Below, piece after piece: positions 25,301 through 32,485 of a stretch of 64,000 nt of DNA. The stretch is from positions 1-64,000 of the forward strand of contig JAJTCO010000038.1 of the NCBI GenBank assembly GCA_021323265.1, written 5' to 3'. This DNA comes from Pseudoduganella sp. (lineage in GTDB: Bacteria; Pseudomonadota; Gammaproteobacteria; Burkholderiales; Burkholderiaceae_D). The notes below the pieces were generated by a model. The model worked only from the letters and a program-made list of their open reading frames with translations. It had not been told where the DNA came from and ran no database searches. The translations under genes were made by a program, and so were the position numbers. The stretch's first letter is position 1. Every line of letters starts with the position of its first letter.

Positions 25301-25901
25301 CGCCGCCTTCCACAGCGAGCAGGACACGCTGAACCTGAAAGGCTGGTCCTGGTTCTACCGCACGCTGGTGGCGGGCAACGTCGACTTCATCTGGGGCGGC
25401 AGCCGCGCCGCCCTGTTTGAAGAGAGCGAAATCCGCTCCGTCGGCGACAGCGCCAACGCCGCCAGCGGCGGCTACGTGCTGCAGGCACGCGTCCCCAGCG
25501 CCGGCGACAAAGGCTACGTCTTCCTGAACAGCCGCCTGACGCACGGCCCCGGCCCCGCCCACGGCGACGTCCCGCACGGCGCCAGCTACCTCGCGCGCAG
25601 CGCGGGCAGCGCAACGGTATGGGACAACATCGCCTTCATCAATTGCCAGATGGACACCCACATCGCCCCCGTCGGCTGGGCCGGCGCCGGCGTCAACGGC
25701 CAGCCCGCCCCCAACCCCGCGCAAGCGACGGCCGCCAGCGGCTGGCGCGAATACGGCAGCACCGACTTGCAAGGCAACCCGCTCAACCTCGCCACGCGCG
25801 TCGGCGGCTACCAGCTCAGCGCCAGCGACGTCGCCGCCGGTTTCGCCACGCGCGCCCAGGTCTTCGCCGCCTACAACAACGGCGCCGGCTGGAACCCATA
25901 G
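22344..25901 (+). CDS. Secreted pectate lyase (PL1)-pectinesterase (CE8) fusion
   Basis: A 1185-residue exported enzyme with a signal peptide (about 1-31). Residues about 50-360 form a PL1 pectate lyase beta-helix: NGGTNPKIIKVSGTIDMS, HIWIDHNTF, VTVSYNVFGEHHKNSLIGSG and RAPRVRYGQVHLFNNYF include its calcium- and substrate-binding blocks. A concanavalin-like domain (about 410-610) and two Ig-like linkers (620-840) follow. Residues about 845-1185 form a CE8 pectin methylesterase with SEQDTL (near 992) and GNVDFIWGG (near 1010), the catalytic Gln and Asp motifs. The esterase would remove methyl groups that block the lyase, so one polypeptide can attack methylated pectin. It probably shares the palindrome-controlled promoter. 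Confidence 0.93.
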   Translation: MERKGFRSALALLGALAILTLPLAGAPAHAATDPARAVAPADGWASQAGGTAGGAAATAAHIYSVANRAQLVAAINNGGTNPKIIKVSGTIDMSEGVPYANTGDQAIRGAIRLKSNTTLVGAAPGAGIVNGHIQLVGVSQIAIRNLKIVAPCDVGPVWDPNDGANGAWNAAYDAIGISGSDHIWIDHNTFTDAPTTDNLLPTENGQLKQCHDGAVDITNASDYVTVSYNVFGEHHKNSLIGSGDGATGDEGKLRVTLSNNVFRNVSSRAPRVRYGQVHLFNNYFTGSRNAAVYANQYSIGAGYNAKILSHANVFEIAGAQLCSDIVINPGGAATGTFKDSGSLLNGTLLGGCSINNNVTWTPPYAYSVRPTMLVKANALAQAGAGKFSTTISGNGDTSSTPILTLTCPPSGLYFCDDFQSGSPANWDLLPVAGPNGSFSVKAEAIGASNLVLQYTAASTGGVLALLKPAAMANVPSGDYFVEARIKPQTNGTAGNKLLYLVTRYSNASNWYGAGLNVQNANTSTQVEIARMLNGALTRPKQVRKPINMDSVFYTVRFEMIGSTLTVYLDGEPLGSVTDASFSARGLVGLYTANKSFQIDDVRIGDPSLKPAQLTLSPATTSYVAEAGDAPLQLAVTAVKPDGSADSFSASSSNPAVLAVGISGNSLVLTPVGAGSASVRVTSDSDPTLVRTISASIGAQFVQPTQSYPLEGKTLPASASADIPIDAGLRLVFDNAPTLGSSGTIRIFRKLDDALIDVIKLTGETDELGYPGQSAIRKVNTSPITIDGNTVTLRPHTGKLAYGTEYYVAIANGVFNGATLGGVPFVGIGKLGNWSFATRDSAPAGPDLTVGSGAGSDFATVQGALNFLMQHVAKATPATVTLRNGSYRELLYLRGKDNVTLRGESRDGVILHYTNYESINPGTGASQAPGSSASPAGGRSVLLVEGADMLVLETLTLRNTTLRAANISAQAETLYFNNDNGRLIARDAAFHSEQDTLNLKGWSWFYRTLVAGNVDFIWGGSRAALFEESEIRSVGDSANAASGGYVLQARVPSAGDKGYVFLNSRLTHGPGPAHGDVPHGASYLARSAGSATVWDNIAFINCQMDTHIAPVGWAGAGVNGQPAPNPAQATAASGWREYGSTDLQGNPLNLATRVGGYQLSASDVAAGFATRAQVFAAYNNGAGWNP

Positions 25902-25907
25902 TCCCGC

Positions 25908-25946
25908 CCGTGTCCACCTTGGGGTCAGACCCTTTGGTGGACACGG
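25908..25946 (+). repeat. Dispersed hairpin repeat, copy 1
   Basis: CCGTGTCCACC (25908-25918) pairs with GGTGGACACGG (25936-25946) around a 17-base loop containing GGGTC-A-GACCC. The 39-base unit is the exact reverse complement of 63841-63879. It starts seven bases after the pectinase stop and sits where the N-terminus of the phosphatase gene downstream should be. It can act as a terminator-like hairpin for the pectinase transcript. Confidence 0.85.
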
Positions 25947-25968
25947 ACGCGGCAGGAGCGGCGATCGT

Positions 25969-26601
25969 GTGCCGCCCTGCGGGCGCATCGCATACCATGC
26001 ACTGGCGCAATGGTTCGCGGCCATGCCGCCCGGCAGCCAGCCCAATGTGGTGCTCTACTCACCCTACCAGCGGGCGCGCGCCACGGCGCAAGCCGTACTG
26101 CAGTGCCTGGGGCCGGACGATATGCTGGCCGTGCTGGCCGACGAGCGCTTGCGCGAGAAGGAATTCGGCATCACCGACCGCTTGACGCCGCTGGGCATCG
26201 AGCACAAGTATCCGGAACTGGCCTCCCAGCGCAAGCACGTGGGCAAGTTCTATTTCCGCCCGCCCGGCGGCGAGAGCTGGTGCGATGTGATCTTGCGCTT
26301 GCGCAGCGTGCTCGACACCATCACGCGCGAGTACCGCCGCGAGCGCGTGCTGATCGTCGGCCACCAGGTCATCGTCAATTGTTTCCGCTACCTGTTCGAG
26401 CGCATGGACGAGGACACCATCCTCTCCGTCGACCGCACCGCGGACGTGCCCAACTGCGGCGTCACGTCCTACGCCTTCGATCCGGATGCCGGCAAGCGCG
26501 GCAAGCTGGTGCTGGAACTGGAGAACTTCGTCGCGCCGCTGAAGAACAGCGGCACCCCCGTCACCGTCCAGCCGGACATCCCGGCCGCACCCAAGCCATG
26601 A
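25969..26601 (+). pseudogene. Histidine phosphatase family protein, N-terminally truncated
   Basis: The remaining frame (210 codons, GTG at 25969) matches the C-terminal part of cofactor-dependent phosphoglycerate-mutase-like phosphatases: the VLYSPYQRARATAQ helix, RLREKEFGITDRLT, FRPPGGESWCDVILRLR and the second catalytic histidine in VLIVGHQVIVNCFRYL are intact. The N-terminal RHG motif with the phospho-accepting histidine, which should lie about 40-60 residues before YSPYQRA, is absent in every frame; the hairpin repeat and the pectinase end occupy that space. Without it the protein should be catalytically dead. It overlaps the start of the NAD(P)H-hydrate dehydratase gene (ATGA), the usual neighbour in relatives, so it may persist only as a translational leader. 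Confidence 0.75.
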
Positions 26602-27524
26602 GCCACGCCGATCCCATCGCCCTCAACCCGGCCCTGCTGCACCGCTGGCCCTTGCCGCAACCCGGCATCGACGGCGACAAGGAAACCCGCGGCCATGTGC
26701 TGGTGGTGGCCGGCTCGGCGGAAATGCCCGGCGCGGCCATCCTGGCGGCGGAAGCGGCCCTGCGCGCGGGCGCGGGCAAGCTCACCATCGCCACCGCCGC
26801 CAGCGTGGCGCCCCACGTCGGCATGGCGGTACCGGAGGCGCGCGTGATCAGCCTGGGCGAGACGGCGCAGCATGGCGTGCAGGCCGACAGCGCGCGCCGG
26901 CTGGGCGAGCTGGCGGGCGAGGCCGATGCCTTGCTGGTGGGCCCCGGCATGCAGGACGAGCCTTCGTGCGCCGAACTGGTACACGGCCTGCTGGAACGTT
27001 TCCACGGCACGCCGACACTGCTCGATGCACGCGCCATGTGCGCGGTGCATCCGCGCGGCGAGCCGCACCTGCTGGAGGAAGCGGTGGACTGGGAGCAGTT
27101 CCGCTTTGCGGTGCCGGTCCTGCTGACGCCGCACGCGGGCGAGCTGGCGCGCCTGACCGCCAGGCAGCGCGAGGACATCGAAAAGGAACCCCATGACGCG
27201 GCCGCCGCCGCGGCGGTGCGCTGGAATACCGTGCTCGCGCTGAAAGGCGCCACCACGGTGCTGGCGACACCCGACGGCAGGCTGTGGCAACACCAGGGCG
27301 GCAATGCCGGCCTGGCCATCTCCGGCTCGGGCGATGTCCTGGCCGGCATCATCGCCGGGCTGCTGGCGCGCGGCGCCACGCTGGAACAGGCTGCGGCCTG
27401 GGGCGTGGTACTGCATGGCGCGGCCGGGGAGCAACTGGCGCTCCGCTGCGGCCCACTTGGCTACCTGGCGCGCGAAATCGCAGCCGAAGTACCGGCATTG
27501 CTGCGGGTACTGGCTGCCCATTAA
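26598..27524 (+). CDS. nnrD: ADP/ATP-dependent NAD(P)H-hydrate dehydratase
   Basis: A 308-residue YjeF C-terminal-domain (CARKD) protein. It repairs damaged S-NAD(P)HX to NAD(P)H using a nucleotide. Ribokinase-fold motifs are KETRGHVLVVAGSAEMPGAA near the start, LLVGPGM, LLTPHAGELARL, VLALKGATTVLATPDG and the anion-hole NAGLAISGSGDVLAGIIAGLLARG. The epimerase half found in E. coli NnrD-NnrE fusions is missing, so an epimerase is expected elsewhere. The ATG at 26598 overlaps the phosphatase stop and matches the family start. Confidence 0.93.
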   Translation: MSHADPIALNPALLHRWPLPQPGIDGDKETRGHVLVVAGSAEMPGAAILAAEAALRAGAGKLTIATAASVAPHVGMAVPEARVISLGETAQHGVQADSARRLGELAGEADALLVGPGMQDEPSCAELVHGLLERFHGTPTLLDARAMCAVHPRGEPHLLEEAVDWEQFRFAVPVLLTPHAGELARLTARQREDIEKEPHDAAAAAAVRWNTVLALKGATTVLATPDGRLWQHQGGNAGLAISGSGDVLAGIIAGLLARGATLEQAAAWGVVLHGAAGEQLALRCGPLGYLAREIAAEVPALLRVLAAH

Positions 27525-27536
27525 AAGGAGCTGGAC

Positions 27537-27884
27537 ATGAACACACTGAGCAAAGCAGGCGCCCTGGTACTGGGCGCAGTACTGGCAGCCGGCCTGGCTG
27601 GCTGCAAGGACCGGACGGACGACACGCCGGCACCGGTAACCACGCCGGAAACCGCGACGCCGCCAGCCGCTGCGCCCGAACCGGCGCCAGTAACGCCCAC
27701 CACGCCGCCTGCGGACACCACGACGCCGCCGCCCGACACCACCACGCCACCGGCCACCGGTACCACGCCTGGCACCAGCGGCACCAGCGGTACGCAGGGC
27801 ACGACCGGTGGCAACCTGCCGTCGTCCACGGCGCAGGACAGGGTCGACAAGGAACCGCAGCGCGACCGCCGTCCAACCTACTGA
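27537..27884 (+). CDS. Small Pro/Thr-rich lipoprotein, 115 aa (first of a pair)
   Basis: A signal peptide ends in a lipobox (AGLAGC, cysteine about residue 22). The mature part is low-complexity Pro/Thr/Ala/Gly, with repeated TTPP and GTSGT units, ending in a charged DRVDKEPQRDRRPTY tail. An AAGGAG site precedes the ATG. It is very similar in layout and signal peptide to the next gene, so the two probably arose by duplication. Such disordered lipoproteins often act as surface or cell-wall tethers; function is unknown. Confidence 0.8.
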   Translation: MNTLSKAGALVLGAVLAAGLAGCKDRTDDTPAPVTTPETATPPAAAPEPAPVTPTTPPADTTTPPPDTTTPPATGTTPGTSGTSGTQGTTGGNLPSSTAQDRVDKEPQRDRRPTY

Positions 27885-27896
27885 ACGGAGTCGCCC

Positions 27897-28199
27897 ATGC
27901 AGACGACCCGTTCCCTTGGCGCCCTGTTGCTGGGCGCCCTGCTGGCGGCGGGGCTGTCAGCCTGTAACAAGAATGAGGCCGGCAGTCCCAACAATCCGCC
28001 AACGGGCACCTCGCCCACGACGACGCCCGATACGGGCGGCACTGGCACGGCGCGCACGCTAGGGTCGCCGCCAGCGCCGGCCACGCCCTTGCCGGCGGAT
28101 GCAAGCGGCGCGACGCAAGGCACCCAGTCCACCGACGGCAGCCCGGCTGCCACACCAAGCACTTCCACACCACCCAGCGACCAGCGGCCAGGCCGCTGA
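27897..28199 (+). CDS. Small Pro/Thr-rich lipoprotein, 100 aa (second of a pair)
   Basis: Twelve bases after its sister gene. The signal peptide (MQTTRSLGALLLGALLAAG) and lipobox (LSAC) are near-copies of those upstream, followed by a disordered Asn/Pro/Thr/Gly-rich region (NPPTGTSPTTTPDTGGTG) and a basic end. GGAG precedes the ATG. Both genes lie on one probable transcript ended by the hairpin at 28202. Confidence 0.8.
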   Translation: MQTTRSLGALLLGALLAAGLSACNKNEAGSPNNPPTGTSPTTTPDTGGTGTARTLGSPPAPATPLPADASGATQGTQSTDGSPAATPSTSTPPSDQRPGR

Positions 28200-28201
28200 C
28201 A

Positions 28202-28228
28202 CGAAGCCGGCGCCAGCGCGCCGGCTTC
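28202..28228 (+). terminator. Strong hairpin terminator after the lipoprotein pair
   Basis: CGAAGCCGGCG and CGCCGGCTTCG form an 11-base perfect stem with a five-base loop. The T tail is weak (TCAATTTC), so it may work as a bidirectional barrier before the convergent isoamylase. Confidence 0.6.
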
Positions 28229-28391
28229 GTCAATTTCAGAACGGCTTCCGGCGCCGCAGGTCGTTGACAAACAGCAGCTTTGTGCATGTTTGAGCGTGTT
28301 TGAGCACGACCGCGCGGCGCCCGCCAAAAACAGCGGGGCCGTTCGGCCGAGATTAGACGATGGAGGCAGGGAATTGTTCCGTTCAGCGGCC

Positions 28392-30692
28392 CTATTTCGC
28401 AATCAGCAGGAGCAGGCCGCGGCCGCAGACGCCGTAGACATAGTGCTCGCCGCCGATCGCATCCTCGGCGCCGGGCGCGCGCACCTGGCCCGCGCCTTCG
28501 GCCCAACTGCAAGTGTCCGTCACGCGGTACCAGCTCTTGCCGTTGCCGGGCCATGGCAAGCTGAAGTTCACGCTGCCGCTCCAGCCGTTGTACGCCACGT
28601 AGATGGCGGAGGCGCTGTCGCCGAATTCGCTGCCGTCGATGCGCCAGGCGATCGCATGGTTGTTGCTGTTGTTGAAGTAGGTGGCGTCGGCCGCCGCGCC
28701 GTCGGGCTTGAACCAGCGCAGCTGCTCCATCACGTTGCCGTTGGTGTCGCTGGCGGCGTAGAAGTTCGCGGGGCGCAGGGCCGGATGCGCCTTGCGGAAC
28801 GCCATCAGTCGCTTGGTGAAGGCCTGGAAGTTGGACTGGTCGGCGTTCCAGCTCCAGCCCAGCCAGTTGGTGCTGGCATCGAGGTTGTAGGGATTGTTGT
28901 TGCAGTTGATGGTGCGCAGGTACTCGTCGCCGCCCACCAGCATCGGCACGCCGCCCGACAACAACAGCAAGGCCATGCCGTTGCGGGCGGCCTTGCGCTG
29001 GTCGCTTGCCACGCCGCCCTGGTCCCAGCTGTTGTTGTTGTCGTCCCCGCCGTCACTTGGTCCGTACGGCCAGGCCTGGTTGTTGTTCTTGCTGTTACAG
29101 CTGTACAAGTCCTTGAGGGTAAAGCCGTCGTGCGCCGTGACGAAATTTACGGAATGCCATGGCTTGCGGCCATCGTCGCCGTACAAGTCGCTGGAGCCGG
29201 CAATGCGCGTCGCCAGCGTGCCGGGCGTCACGGCCGCCTGTCCCATCTTGTTCTGGTCCTGGCGGATCACGTCGCGGTAGATGCCGTTCCACTCCATCCA
29301 GCCCGCGGGGAAGCCGCCCACCTGATAGGAGTTGCCGCCAATGGCCCACGGTTCGGCAATATGATCGAGGCCGCTGCCGCCGCCCGCTGGGCGTCCCGGG
29401 AGTTCGGCCATGATGCGGTTCAGCGCATTGCCGCTATCCATCTTGTCGAAGTTGAAGCAGCCGTGCTGGCAGGTATTGCCCAGGACCGAAGCGAGGTCGT
29501 AGCGGAAGCCGTCCACGCCCAGCTTGTCGCGCCAGTAGGCCAGCGAATCGACGATCAGGTTTTGCGCGACGGTGTTGCGCGTGTTGTAGTTGCCGCCCAC
29601 GCCCGTGTTGTCCCAGGAATACTGGAAGTCGCTGGTCAGCGAATAGTAGGTCGGATTGTCCAGCCCGCGCATGCCGTAGATGTTGTAGGTGGTCTTGTCG
29701 CCGGCGTTCCACTGGCCGCCCTCGCCCGTGTGGTTGTACACGACGTCGACGTAGACCTTGATGCCCTGGTCGTGGAAGGCCTTGACCATTTCCTTGAACT
29801 CGCGGGTGGGGCCGCCCGGGCTCTTGTCGTAGCTGTAGCGGCGGTCCGGTGCGAAATAGCCCAGGGTCATGTAGCCCCAGTAATTGTCGCCCGTATTGGA
29901 ATTCGGGTCGGCATCGTTGGTGTCGTTCTGGGTTTCCTGCACCGGCAAGAATTCGATGGCGGTGATGCCCAGGCTGGCCAGGTACGCCGCTTTCAGCCCG
30001 GCCCCCTTGTAGGTGCCGCGGTAGGCGGCGGCGATGCCGCTATCGTTCGCGGTCAGGCCGCGCACGTGCGCTTCATACACGATGTCGTCCTTGAAGGCGC
30101 GCGTCGGCTTGGTGCCGACCGATTGGCTATCGCCCTGCAGCACGATGCCTTTCGGTGCGCTGCTGCCGCTATCGATCGTGCGGTACAGGGCGCCGCTGGC
30201 GTAGATCGTGCCATTGCTCATGGTGGCGGTGGTCGGGTCGTGGCTGATCTCCAGCGCGTACGGGTCGGTCAGCAGCTTGTTGGGGTTGAAGCGGTTGCCG
30301 TTGGCATCGACGTCGGCAATGAAGCCGGTGGCCGACCCCTTGGTCCAGGCTGCGTTGTAGGGCCAGTTCGGCCCCCAGGCGCGGTAGCCGTAGTACACCG
30401 GGCCGCTGATGCCGTAGCTGGCCAGTTGCGCACTGCTCACGTTCAGGCTCCAGATGCCGCCGGCGCCCAGGGTCAGCGGCAGGCGCGCCTTTTCCTGCTG
30501 GCCGCTGGCCGCGCTGTACAGGAACAGCTCGATGCGGGTGGCGCGGCTGGAGTAGATCTTGAAGTTGATGCTCGATTGGGTGGCGTCATAGGCGGCCCCC
30601 AACTGGCTGGGGTTGATGGCGGCGCGGACGAGCGGGCTGGCCAGCAAGGCACAACCGAGCAAGCCCGCCACCAGGGCACGGCGTAGTTTCAT
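28392..30692 (-). CDS. Secreted isoamylase (glycogen/starch debranching, GH13_11)
   Basis: A 766-residue enzyme with a signal peptide (cleavage about residue 24), closest in length and motifs to Pseudomonas isoamylase (about 770). An N-terminal CBM48-like domain (30-190) precedes the alpha-amylase barrel. Catalytic residues are the nucleophile D399 (GFRYDLAS), acid E447 (HIAEPWA) and D522 (NFVTAHDG); VDVVYNHTGEG is conserved region I. It hydrolyses alpha-1,6 branches outside the cytoplasm and has no ADP-glucose genes around it. GGAG(A) lies just before the ATG and two palindromes precede it, suggesting sugar-responsive control. Confidence 0.93.
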   Translation of the reverse strand: MKLRRALVAGLLGCALLASPLVRAAINPSQLGAAYDATQSSINFKIYSSRATRIELFLYSAASGQQEKARLPLTLGAGGIWSLNVSSAQLASYGISGPVYYGYRAWGPNWPYNAAWTKGSATGFIADVDANGNRFNPNKLLTDPYALEISHDPTTATMSNGTIYASGALYRTIDSGSSAPKGIVLQGDSQSVGTKPTRAFKDDIVYEAHVRGLTANDSGIAAAYRGTYKGAGLKAAYLASLGITAIEFLPVQETQNDTNDADPNSNTGDNYWGYMTLGYFAPDRRYSYDKSPGGPTREFKEMVKAFHDQGIKVYVDVVYNHTGEGGQWNAGDKTTYNIYGMRGLDNPTYYSLTSDFQYSWDNTGVGGNYNTRNTVAQNLIVDSLAYWRDKLGVDGFRYDLASVLGNTCQHGCFNFDKMDSGNALNRIMAELPGRPAGGGSGLDHIAEPWAIGGNSYQVGGFPAGWMEWNGIYRDVIRQDQNKMGQAAVTPGTLATRIAGSSDLYGDDGRKPWHSVNFVTAHDGFTLKDLYSCNSKNNNQAWPYGPSDGGDDNNNSWDQGGVASDQRKAARNGMALLLLSGGVPMLVGGDEYLRTINCNNNPYNLDASTNWLGWSWNADQSNFQAFTKRLMAFRKAHPALRPANFYAASDTNGNVMEQLRWFKPDGAAADATYFNNSNNHAIAWRIDGSEFGDSASAIYVAYNGWSGSVNFSLPWPGNGKSWYRVTDTCSWAEGAGQVRAPGAEDAIGGEHYVYGVCGRGLLLLIAK

Positions 30693-30718
30693 AATGTCTC
30701 CTATATTTATGTACTTTT

Positions 30719-30731
30719 GCTACGAAGTAGC
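30719..30731 (-). promoter_or_regulatory. Inverted repeat just upstream of isoamylase
   Basis: GCTAC-GAA-GTAGC is a perfect five-base dyad 27 bases upstream of the isoamylase start codon. Its position fits an operator at or after the transcription start. Confidence 0.35.
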
Positions 30732-30786
30732 GAGACGATTCTGCGCCCACCCTCTGGTTTACTCAACCGAAGCACGCAAACACTGA

Positions 30787-30801
30787 TGTAATTTCACTAC
30801 A
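30787..30801 (-). promoter_or_regulatory. TGTAATTTCACTACA inverted repeat
   Basis: Near-perfect dyad TGTA(A/G)T-TTC-AC/TTACA in the isoamylase upstream gap, about 95 bases before the gene. LacI-type maltose regulators bind TGTA...TACA sites, so control by starch breakdown products is possible. Confidence 0.35.
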
Positions 30802-30812
30802 GCTCCAGACGT

Positions 30813-30847
30813 AAAAAAACCGGCGCCTCCTCGCGGAGGGCGCCGGT
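30813..30847 (-). terminator. Terminator of the FadL gene
   Basis: Read on the minus strand, a GC-rich stem ACCGGCGCC...GGCGCCGGT with an inner CTCC/GGAG pair and four-base loop is followed by a run of seven T. It ends the FadL transcript and separates it from isoamylase. Confidence 0.9.
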
Positions 30848-30870
30848 GTTCGGGTTCAGGCCGGAAGGGC

Positions 30871-32307
30871 TTAGAACTTGTAGTTGTAGGACAGGCCGAT
30901 CAGCTGCAGGTGGGTATTCCAGCTGCCGACGGTGGTTTCACCGTTGCCGGTGCAGGTGCCGGCCGGGTGCAGCGGGCTGCAGTTGTTCTTGTAGCTGGAC
31001 TTGGCTTCGTCGAACTTCAGGTAGCTGTAGGCCAGGTCGATCGAGGAATTGTTCGACACTTTCCAGTTGGCGCCGAAGGACACTTGCTTGCGGTCCGAGT
31101 CAGGCAGCGCGGCGTGACGCAGGGTCGCGTTTTCCACTGGGGACTCGTCGATGGCCACGCCGGCGCGCAGCATCACGTTGCCGTTCAGCTTGTAGTTCAT
31201 GCCCAGCGATGCGCGCAGGGTGTTCTTCCACTGCTGGCGGATCACTTCATCGCCTTCGCCGGTGCCGACGAACACGATGTGCAGGTTGTCCAGGCGCGAG
31301 TGACGCGACCAGGTCACGTCGCCCATCAGGGCCAGCTTGTCGTCGATCTGGGAGAACATGTTGACCGACAGGGTTTCCGGGGTCTTCACTTCAACCAGGG
31401 CGGCCGAATTGGTCTTGCGCGAGGACGCCTGCAGCACCTTGTTGACGACCGCGTCGGTGGTCACGCCCGAGAAGTCCCACACCGCGCCGCCGCGCAGCTT
31501 GTGGTGGATCGAGGAGCGGTAGGACACGCCGAAACGGGTGTCCGCGGTCAGGTTGAACAGGTAGCCGAGGTTGAAGCCGTAGCCCCAGTCCTTGCCGTCC
31601 ATTTCAGCGTGGCCGTCCTTGATGGAGGCCAGCGCTGCCGGGTTGCCGCCGGCAGCCACGATGTGCTTCAGCAGTTCGGCACGGCGGGCAGCCGCTTCCG
31701 GGGTCGGGGTGTTCAGGGCGGCCACGGAACCAGGCACGTCGACGCCCTGGCCCAGGAAGGCCTTCATGAACTCGGCATCCAGGCCGAAACCGAAGGAGTG
31801 GCGCTCGTTCAGCTTGAAGCCGATGGATGGGTTGATGGTCATCGACTTCAGGTCGATGTTGGTCAGCGCGAAGCGGCCGGACCAGTTGTAGTCATAGGAC
31901 AGCTTGGCGCCGTACGGCACGAAAGTGCCCAGGCCCACGGTCCAGCGGTCGTTCAGCTTCTTCGAAACGTACAGCGACGGCGCGGCAACCGCTTTCGGCG
32001 CGTAGTCGTCCAGGCTGGTCACGCCGCCGGTCGGGGTGCCGGTGAAGCGCTTGGAGCCGGCGTCGTTGTAAGTGGAGTGCGGTACCACGGCGGTGATGCC
32101 GCCGGCAATCTGGGTGCCCTCCAGGCGGGTCAGGCCGGCCGGGTTGGCGAAAATGGTGGAGGCATCCGCAGCTTCGGCGCCGTTGGCGTCAGCGGTGCCC
32201 TGGGCGGACACGGACTGCGAACCAAAGCGGTAACCGGAGGCATTGGCGGCAAACGATACGGTCGACAGGGCGGCCGCGACCATCAGGGTAAGGTATTTTG
32301 GGTTCAA
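30871..32307 (-). CDS. Outer-membrane transport protein, FadL/TodX family
   Basis: A 478-residue outer-membrane beta barrel. The signal peptide ends at ANA-S; the mature N-terminus begins SGYRFGSQSVSAQGTADANGAEAADASTIFANPAGLTRL, the hatch domain typical of OmpP1/FadL/TodX proteins that carry hydrophobic compounds across the outer membrane. Alternating strand patterns continue to the terminal YNYKF, ending in phenylalanine as outer-membrane barrels do. It should import fatty acids or other hydrophobic substrates. It has its own terminator. Confidence 0.93.
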   Translation of the reverse strand: MNPKYLTLMVAAALSTVSFAANASGYRFGSQSVSAQGTADANGAEAADASTIFANPAGLTRLEGTQIAGGITAVVPHSTYNDAGSKRFTGTPTGGVTSLDDYAPKAVAAPSLYVSKKLNDRWTVGLGTFVPYGAKLSYDYNWSGRFALTNIDLKSMTINPSIGFKLNERHSFGFGLDAEFMKAFLGQGVDVPGSVAALNTPTPEAAARRAELLKHIVAAGGNPAALASIKDGHAEMDGKDWGYGFNLGYLFNLTADTRFGVSYRSSIHHKLRGGAVWDFSGVTTDAVVNKVLQASSRKTNSAALVEVKTPETLSVNMFSQIDDKLALMGDVTWSRHSRLDNLHIVFVGTGEGDEVIRQQWKNTLRASLGMNYKLNGNVMLRAGVAIDESPVENATLRHAALPDSDRKQVSFGANWKVSNNSSIDLAYSYLKFDEAKSSYKNNCSPLHPAGTCTGNGETTVGSWNTHLQLIGLSYNYKF

Positions 32308-32440
32308 GGTAGGTCTCTGCGTGTTAGTTATTGATATATGTTTAACCTTGCGCCGGGGGAAATGCGCAGGGGCCTCGAAGTTTACACGAAAAACAGTACG
32401 AGAGTGCTTTTTAATTGTGAATACATTAACTAATGATTGT

Positions 32441-32469
32441 AAAAAAAGGGCCGCGCAGGCCCTTTTTTT
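32441..32469 (-). terminator. Terminator of the second RND pump (bidirectional)
   Basis: A perfect 12-base stem AAAAAAAGGGCC / GGCCCTTTTTTT with a five-base loop has T runs on both strands. It lies 16 bases after the pump stop and closely resembles the hairpin at 35721, as if duplicated with the gene. Confidence 0.92.
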
Positions 32470-32485
32470 CCACCGTGGATGGGGG

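Noticed and set aside
22311..26045. Open frame of 1244 codons on the minus strand opposite the pectinase gene
   Set aside because: It is a mirror of a GC-rich real gene: its translation is low-complexity Ala/Gly/Val/Arg with no motif, while the plus frame has complete lyase and esterase motifs.
25969..26601. Intact histidine phosphatase gene starting at GTG 25969
   Set aside because: The catalytic RHG motif is absent and the upstream reading frame runs into the repeat without restoring it, so I treat it as truncated.
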